The position numbers and the translations under genes were made by a program. The notes beneath the pieces are model-generated. The model had not been told where the DNA came from and made no database searches. It saw nothing but the letters and a program-made list of their open reading frames with translations. From assembly GCA_046726955.1 (NCBI GenBank), contig JBKPBQ010000001.1, positions 1 to 11,296 of the forward strand: a stretch of DNA of 11,296 bases, in the 5' to 3' direction. Origin of the DNA: CAVPGH01 sp046726955 (GTDB lineage: Bacteria; Acidobacteriota; Vicinamibacteria; Fen-336). Of this stretch, positions 6,738-11,296 are shown piece after piece (the stretch's first letter is position 1; the number at the start of each line of letters is the position of its first letter).

Positions 6738-8777
6738 ATGAGTCCCCTGGGAGCCTCGGCCGTCGCGGCAAGCCTCGTCGCGGCCTGGGCTCCGGGCGGT
6801 CCGCTCCCGGCGCTCCTCGCCTGGGCGGCGCTCGCCGTCGTGCTCGTGGTCGTGCCGGGCGCGATCGTCCTCGACCTCGCGCGCGTGCGGGCTCGAGCCC
6901 TCGATGATCTCGCGCTCTCCCTCGTCGCGGGCACGGGCGCGGCCGCACTCGCCTACTGGCTCGCCGGGTGGCTCGACGCGCGCGCCGCCTTCGTCCTCTG
7001 GCCGCTCGCCTGCCTCGTCGCGGCGGCCCGCACCTGGCCGCGCCAGCGGGAAAGGCTGCTCGCCCTTCGCGCCGCCGTCCGCCGCCCGGCGACGCTCGTC
7101 CCCCTGTCGGTGGTGGCGCTGAGCCTCCTGCCGCTCACCTTCCTGCCGCTCTACTACGCCAACCTCGCCCCTCTCGCCGACGGGGGCTTCCGCTTCTACG
7201 CGCTGCCCGATCTCGTGCTGCACGCCTCCATGTCGCAGGAGGTGACCCACTCCATCCCCCCCGCGATCCCGTTCCTCCCCGGCCAGGCCACGTCCTACCA
7301 CTACACGATGGACGTGCTCCCCGCGGTGTTCGCCGCCTTCGGCGCGGCGCTCACCGACGGTTGCGTGCGCATCGTGCCCACGCTCCTCACCGTCACCACG
7401 GCGCTCGTCCTCTTCGCGGCCGCGCGCGACTGGCTCGGCTCGACGAGCGGGGCCGCCCTCGCCTCGCTGCTCGTCCTCTTCGGCGAGGACTTCTCGTGGA
7501 TCCCGGGCGCTCTCCGGGGTGATGGAGTCCCCTGGTCCACCGCCTATTTCGGAATGCCCACGACGGCGTCGCTGTACATGCTGAACCCGATGCTCCCGGC
7601 ACTCGGGGTTCTGGCCGCGGTGCTGCTGTGCCTCCGCTACGCCCAGCGCGGGGAGAAGGGAGGGTGGCTCGCGCTCGCCGCGGGGTTCGTGCTGCTCCTC
7701 GCGCACTACAAGGTCTTCACGGCCGCGCACCTGCTGGCCGCGCTGGGCCTCGCCGGCGTCGTGGCGTGGGCGCGGGAGCGCGATGGGCGGCTCCTCGTAT
7801 TCGTCGCCGCGTGCGGCCTGCTCCTCCTGCCCTCGGCGCTCCTCATGGGCCGGGGAGCCGGCGCTCCACGGGTGCGCTTCCTCCTGGAGCCGTGGCCCTA
7901 TGTCCCGGGCTTTCTCGTCCGCACCGGACTCTGGGACGCGCCCTGGCTCGCGCCGCTGCGCGCGCTCGTCACCGACGGCTTCGACGTCCTGGGCCTCGTC
8001 GAGTTCGTGTTCGTCGGCCTCCTCCCCTATCTCGTCGGATCGTTCGGCGTACGCGTGCTCGCGCTGCCCGTGATCGTCCGCGCTCTCCGGGAGGACCCCT
8101 TCCGGGTGGCGATGGCGGTGTTCGTCCTCCTGGGGCCGATCGTCACCTTGACCTGCGCGATCGTCGTCCCGGGCGTGCCGCCGAGCCGGCAGTACAACAA
8201 TTCGGTCTGGTTCTACGTCCAGGCCAAGTACCTGGCCTGGATGTTCGTCGTCGAGGTGCTGCGGCGCGCGACCGCCCGGCTCTCCCCCGCGGGGAAGGCG
8301 CTCGCCTGGGCCGCCGCGCTCTTCGCGGCGTTCGCCTCCGGCGTGCAGTACTTCGGCTACCAGCTCGCGGTGCGCGAGGAGGGACGGCTCTCGCCCGCCC
8401 TCGTGGAGGTCGTGGACCGCGTGGGCGAGCACGCCCGACCGGGCGACGTCGTGTGGGCCCGGGAGTACGTCACGCAGCCCCTCGTCGCGCTCGGGCGCGT
8501 GCACGGCCTCTCACTCGAGGTCTTCCCGTACGTGGTCCTGGAGCCGGCCGCGATCGCGGACACGCGCGCAGTGCAGGACGGCTTCTGGGCACGCTGGCAT
8601 GCGGGAGGGTTCGACCCGGAGCCGCTCGTCGCCTGGCGCGCGCGCTACGTGGTGGCCGACCGTCTCGACGGGCCGCTGCCCCCGGGCGCGCGGTCGGGCT
8701 CGCGGGTGTGGCTGCGGCCCTTCCTCGAGAACGGCGAGTTCGCGGTCTACGAGGTCGTCCGCCCCGGCGCGGACTGA
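6738..8777 (+). CDS. Polytopic membrane protein, putative GT-C-fold glycosyltransferase
   Basis: The protein has 679 residues and begins at the ATG at 6738. The frame is open further upstream, but that part is antisense to kdsD. I count about 12-14 hydrophobic segments between residues 24 and 540 (for example 26-46, 119-139, 284-299, 309-322, 352-369, 416-434, 457-478, 520-537), followed by a soluble C-terminal domain of about 135 residues. The large loop after the early membrane segments reads ALPDLVLHASMSQEV (155-169) and then IPPAIPFLPGQATSYHYTMD (173-192). That resembles the acidic first-loop motif and the following P-P-x-x-P...Y-H-Y pattern of GT-C enzymes and DUF2298-like proteins, which use polyprenyl-phosphate sugars on the outer face of the membrane. 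E168 or D158 could be the catalytic acid. Donor and acceptor are unknown. It lies between kdsA and kdsD on the opposite strand. I am confident it is a real membrane protein and only moderately confident of GT-C. Confidence 0.75.
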   Translation: MSPLGASAVAASLVAAWAPGGPLPALLAWAALAVVLVVVPGAIVLDLARVRARALDDLALSLVAGTGAAALAYWLAGWLDARAAFVLWPLACLVAAARTWPRQRERLLALRAAVRRPATLVPLSVVALSLLPLTFLPLYYANLAPLADGGFRFYALPDLVLHASMSQEVTHSIPPAIPFLPGQATSYHYTMDVLPAVFAAFGAALTDGCVRIVPTLLTVTTALVLFAAARDWLGSTSGAALASLLVLFGEDFSWIPGALRGDGVPWSTAYFGMPTTASLYMLNPMLPALGVLAAVLLCLRYAQRGEKGGWLALAAGFVLLLAHYKVFTAAHLLAALGLAGVVAWARERDGRLLVFVAACGLLLLPSALLMGRGAGAPRVRFLLEPWPYVPGFLVRTGLWDAPWLAPLRALVTDGFDVLGLVEFVFVGLLPYLVGSFGVRVLALPVIVRALREDPFRVAMAVFVLLGPIVTLTCAIVVPGVPPSRQYNNSVWFYVQAKYLAWMFVVEVLRRATARLSPAGKALAWAAALFAAFASGVQYFGYQLAVREEGRLSPALVEVVDRVGEHARPGDVVWAREYVTQPLVALGRVHGLSLEVFPYVVLEPAAIADTRAVQDGFWARWHAGGFDPEPLVAWRARYVVADRLDGPLPPGARSGSRVWLRPFLENGEFAVYEVVRPGAD

Positions 8778-8790
8778 GCGCCCGGGCTCA
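8775..8790. repeat. Imperfect palindrome spanning two convergent stop codons
   Basis: TGAG at the left edge and CTCA at the right edge flank a GCCCGGGC core (8780-8787). The outer bases are the TGA stops of the membrane-protein gene (+) and kdsA (-), which face each other across ten bases. It could form a short GC hairpin, but there is no T-run on either side, so I do not call it a terminator. Confidence 0.3.
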
Positions 8791-9615
8791 GGCGGAGACC
8801 GCGTTCTCCACGCGGAGGAGACGCTCGAGGAGGCGCTGGAGGCGGCCGAGGCGGTAGGCGTTGGGCCCGTCGGAGAGGGCGCGCGCGGGGTTCTCGTGAA
8901 CTTCCATGAACAGGCCGTGCACGCCCGCGGCGACGCCGGCAGGGGCGAGGGTGTCGATGAAGTGCGCGTCGCCCCCCGAGCGGTCGCCGAGTCCCCCCGG
9001 CCGCTGCACGCTGTGCGTGACGTCGAAGACGACGGGGAAGCCGAGGCTTCGTAGCGCAGGGAAGGACCGCATGTCCACGACGAGGTTGTTGTAGCCGAAC
9101 GTGAAGCCGCGCTCGGTCACCATGATCCTCCGGTTTCCGGTGGCCGCGGCCTTCTCGAGGACTCCCTTCATGTCCCAGGGAGCCATGAACTGTCCCTTCT
9201 TCACGTTCACGATCTTGCCCGTGCGCGCCGCGGCCACCACGAGGTCGGTCTGGCGGCAGAGGAACGCCGGGATCTGCAGGACGTCGGCCACGCGCGCGCA
9301 GGCCTCGACCTGCGCGACCTCGTGCACGTCGGTGAGGATCGGGACGCCGTGCCGCTCGCGCACGCCGGCGAGGATCTCGAGGCCCATCTCGAGGCCCGGG
9401 CCCCGATAGGAACCCAGGCTCGACCGGTTGGCCTTGTCGAAGCTGGCCTTGAAGACGTAAGGGATGCCCAGCTTGCTCGTGATCGCCTTGACCCGCGCCG
9501 CGACTTGGCCCGGGTGACGTGGGTTCTCGATCACGCAGGGGCCCGCGATGAGGAAGAGCCCCTTGCCGCGCGTGAAGGCGCGCCAGAGCGCGTCGCCGGC
9601 GAGGACCGGCTTCAA
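8788..9615 (-). CDS. kdsA: 3-deoxy-D-manno-octulosonate 8-phosphate synthase, metal-dependent type
   Basis: The protein has 275 residues. It condenses phosphoenolpyruvate with arabinose-5-phosphate to form Kdo-8-phosphate, the second step of the pathway. Family blocks in order are FLIAGPCVIE (21-30), FKASFDKANRSS (55-66), YRGPGLEMG (70-78), TDVHE (95-99), FLCRQTDL (118-125), VNVKKGQFMAPWD (137-149), FGYNNLVVDMRS (173-184) and FDVTHSVQRPGG (197-208). C27, H201, E238 and D249 match the four metal ligands of the Aquifex enzyme (C11, H185, E222, D233); the metal-free E. coli type has Asn in place of the Cys. The start is a TTG inside the pyrG stop (TTGA, 9612-9615), and no other start codon precedes the conserved AGPC block. 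There is no clear ribosome site, so reinitiation after pyrG is likely. kdsD and kdsC lie on the far side of the membrane-protein gene. Confidence 0.96.
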   Translation of the reverse strand: MKPVLAGDALWRAFTRGKGLFLIAGPCVIENPRHPGQVAARVKAITSKLGIPYVFKASFDKANRSSLGSYRGPGLEMGLEILAGVRERHGVPILTDVHEVAQVEACARVADVLQIPAFLCRQTDLVVAAARTGKIVNVKKGQFMAPWDMKGVLEKAAATGNRRIMVTERGFTFGYNNLVVDMRSFPALRSLGFPVVFDVTHSVQRPGGLGDRSGGDAHFIDTLAPAGVAAGVHGLFMEVHENPARALSDGPNAYRLGRLQRLLERLLRVENAVSA

Positions 9616-11250
9616 CGCGCGACGGAGACGGCGGCCGTCGTCTCGCCCCGCTTCTCCTCGCGGTGCTCCAGGCTCGCGCGGACGAAGTCCGCGAAGAGCG
9701 GGTGGGGAGTGAGCGGCTTGCTCTTGAACTCGGGGTGGTACTGCACCGCGATGTACCACGGGTGGTCGGGCAGCTCGGCGATCTCCACGAACTTCCCGTC
9801 CGGGGTCTTGCCCGAGATCACGAGCCCCGCGTCGGAGAGGCACCCCTCGTACTGCTTGTTGAACTCGAAGCGGTGGCGGTGGCGCTCCTTGATCTCGCTC
9901 GCCCCGTAGATCCGCGCCGCCCGCGAGCCGGGCTTGAGCTGGCAGACGTAGGAGCCGAGGCGCATCGTTCCCCCGAGGTCGTCCACCCCGAGGAGGTCCT
10001 GCAGCTTGTAGATCACCTTGTGCTCGGCGTTCTCGTCCACCTCGGTGGAGTTGGCGCTGGAGAGGCCGCAGACGTTCCGCGCGAACTCGGTGACCGCCCA
10101 CTGGAAGCCGTAGCAGATCCCGAAGTAGGGCACGTTCGTCCGCCGCGCGAACTCCGCGGCCGCCACCATGCCTCCCGTCCCGCGGGTGCCGAAGCCGCCG
10201 GGCACGAGGATCCCGTCCACGCCGCCGAGCTTGGCCTGCGCGTTGGCGGACGTGAGCTCCTCCGACTCCACCCAGCGGCGCACGACCTTCACGTCGTTCG
10301 CGAACCCGCCGTGCGTGAGCGCCTCGTTGAGGCTCTTGTAGGAGTCCTCGAAGGAGACGTACTTGCCGACGATCCCGATCACGACCTCGCCCTTCGGGTT
10401 CCTGACCTTCTGGACGAGCGCCTCCCAGGCCGACATGTCCCGCCCCTGGCTGCGCAGCCCCAGCGACTTCAGCACGATCGCGTCCAGCCCCTCGCCCGAG
10501 AGCACGAGCGGGACCTCGTAGATGGAGTCCACGTCCTTGGCGGTGATCACGGCCTCTTCGGGCACGTCGCAGTAGAGCGCGAGCTTGGCCTTGATGTCGG
10601 GGGAAAGGTAGCGGTCGGTGCGGCAGAGGAGGATGTGGGGATGGATGCCGATGGCCCGCAGCTCGCGCACGCTGTGCTGCATGGGCTTCGTCTTGAGCTC
10701 GTGGGCGGTGGCGATGTAGGGGACGAGCGCGAGGTGCACGAAGATCGCGTTGTCGCGGCCCACGTCCTGGGGGAACTGCCGCACCGCCTCCAGGAAGGGC
10801 AGGCTCTCGATGTCGCCGACGGTTCCCCCGATCTCCACGATCACGACGTCCGCAGCCTCGCCCGTCGACCCCGTGGCCGCCGCGCGGATCGCGGCCTTGA
10901 TCTCGTCGGTGATGTGGGGGATCACCTGCACGGTGCGCCCAAGGTAGTCGCCGCGGCGCTCCTTCGCGATCACCGAGCCGTAGATCTTCCCGGTGGTGAT
11001 GTTGGAGGACTTGGAGGTCACGAAGTGCGTGAAGCGCTCGTAGTGCCCGAGGTCGAGGTCGGTCTCCGCGCCGTCGTCGGTCACATAGACTTCGCCGTGC
11101 TGGTACGGGCTCATGGTCCCAGGATCCACGTTGATGTAGGGGTCGCACTTCATCATGGCGACCTGGAAGCCGTGGCCCTCCAGCAGGCAGCCGATGGAGG
11201 CCGAGGCCAGGCCTTTGCCCAGCGACGAGACCACGCCCCCGGTCACGAAG
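9612..11250 (-). CDS. pyrG: CTP synthase, N-terminus missing at contig end
   Basis: 545 genuine residues remain, beginning at Phe of the FVTGGVVSSLGKG P-loop (codon 11249-11247). About four to six N-terminal residues, including the start, are lost where adapter sequence takes over. The enzyme aminates UTP to CTP using ATP and glutamine. The synthetase half carries DPYINVDPGTMSP, DDGAETDLDLGHYERF, and EIGGTVGDIES. The glutaminase half has the nucleophile Cys in FGICYGFQ (codon 10113-10115), TMRLG, ERHRHRFEFN, and His and Glu in YHPEF (codons 9735-9737 and 9729-9731). One oddity is VPGGFGTRGTGG, where Gly replaces the Glu found in E. coli, Bacillus and Thermus (RGxEG). The open frame continues to 11267 with the false start MCIRDS, which is read from the adapter. 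pyrG overlaps kdsA by four bases, and CTP is the co-substrate for activating Kdo as CMP-Kdo. Confidence 0.97.
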
Positions 11251-11283
11251 CTGTCTCTTATACACATCTGACGCTGCCGACGA
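11251..11283. other. Nextera (Tn5) sequencing adapter, not genomic
   Basis: Bases 11251-11269 are the Tn5 mosaic end CTGTCTCTTATACACATCT, and 11270-11283 continue as GACGCTGCCGACGA. Together they are the exact reverse complement of the 33-base Nextera Read 1 transposase adapter. Read on the - strand, they produce the false protein starts MCIRDS and MYKRQ, which are familiar signs of this contamination. Genomic sequence therefore ends at about 11250. Confidence 0.97.
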
Positions 11284-11296
11284 CGATCTGTGAGTG
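11284..11296. other. Residual non-genomic tail after the adapter
   Basis: Thirteen bases (CGATCTGTGAGTG) follow the adapter, where a read-through would enter the i5 index and then the flow-cell primer. I cannot match them confidently to either. They are almost certainly library sequence or low-quality read end rather than chromosome. Confidence 0.7.

Noticed and set aside
5739..8504. A 921-codon open frame on the - strand running through the GT-C-like gene into kdsD
   Set aside because: Only the last 319 codons are KdsD. The rest is antisense to a well-supported membrane protein and is a string of Arg, Glu and Gly typical of the shadow of GC-rich coding sequence.
1..11250. CRISPR arrays, tRNA or rRNA genes, integrase or IS genes
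   Set aside because: I found no spaced repeats, no clover-leaf or rRNA-like segments and no transposase or integrase motifs; nearly every base is in one of the ten genes.
11251..11269. Tn5 mosaic end as evidence of a natural IS50 or Tn5 insertion
   Set aside because: The bases that follow are the synthetic Nextera Read 1 tail, not transposon sequence, and the contig ends there.

Overview
The window is a piece of a very GC-rich Gram-negative genome, roughly 70% GC by eye, with almost every third codon position G or C. Its genes are packed with NTGA overlaps and gaps of 10-40 bases. Three genes for the outer-membrane sugar Kdo (kdsA, kdsD, kdsC), a LapB-like protein and a set of glycan genes show a lipopolysaccharide-type envelope. 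KdsA is the metal-dependent, Aquifex-like form, and GTG and TTG starts are common. I cannot name the phylum. Acidobacteriota, Myxococcota, Rokubacteria or a similar high-GC lineage would fit. Nextera adapter sequence at the right end shows that this is a short-read assembly, and the contig ends there artificially.

Left block, + strand, 2-3984: a four-gene, head-to-tail glycan cluster. It holds the 3' part of a WbqC-family gene, a GtrB/DPM1-like family 2 glycosyltransferase with two C-terminal membrane segments, a class I SAM methyltransferase, and a protein fusing an ATP-grasp ligase to a HAD phosphatase. Two of the three junctions are 4-base stop/start overlaps (GTGA, TTGA) and the third is a 10-base gap. 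The genes probably make and tailor one sugar of a surface polysaccharide.

Middle block, - strand, 3997-6698: kdsD (arabinose-5-phosphate isomerase), kdsC (Kdo-8-phosphate phosphatase) and a LapB/YciM-like TPR protein with a rubredoxin-type metal knuckle, read in that order. KdsD and KdsC are the first and third steps of Kdo synthesis.

Insert, + strand, 6738-8777: a 679-residue polytopic membrane protein that looks like a GT-C glycosyltransferase. It diverges from kdsD across 39 bases and converges on kdsA with a 10-base gap, so it splits what is commonly one pyrG-kdsA-kdsD-kdsC run.

Right block, - strand, 8788-11250: pyrG (CTP synthase, 5' end lost) and kdsA (Kdo-8-phosphate synthase), joined by a TTGA overlap. 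PyrG makes CTP, the substrate that activates Kdo as CMP-Kdo, while KdsD, KdsA and KdsC make Kdo itself. Bases 11251-11296 are not genomic: they are the Tn5 mosaic end, the rest of the Nextera Read 1 adapter, and 13 unassigned bases. No RNA genes, CRISPR arrays or mobile elements were seen, and no gap between genes exceeds 39 bases.
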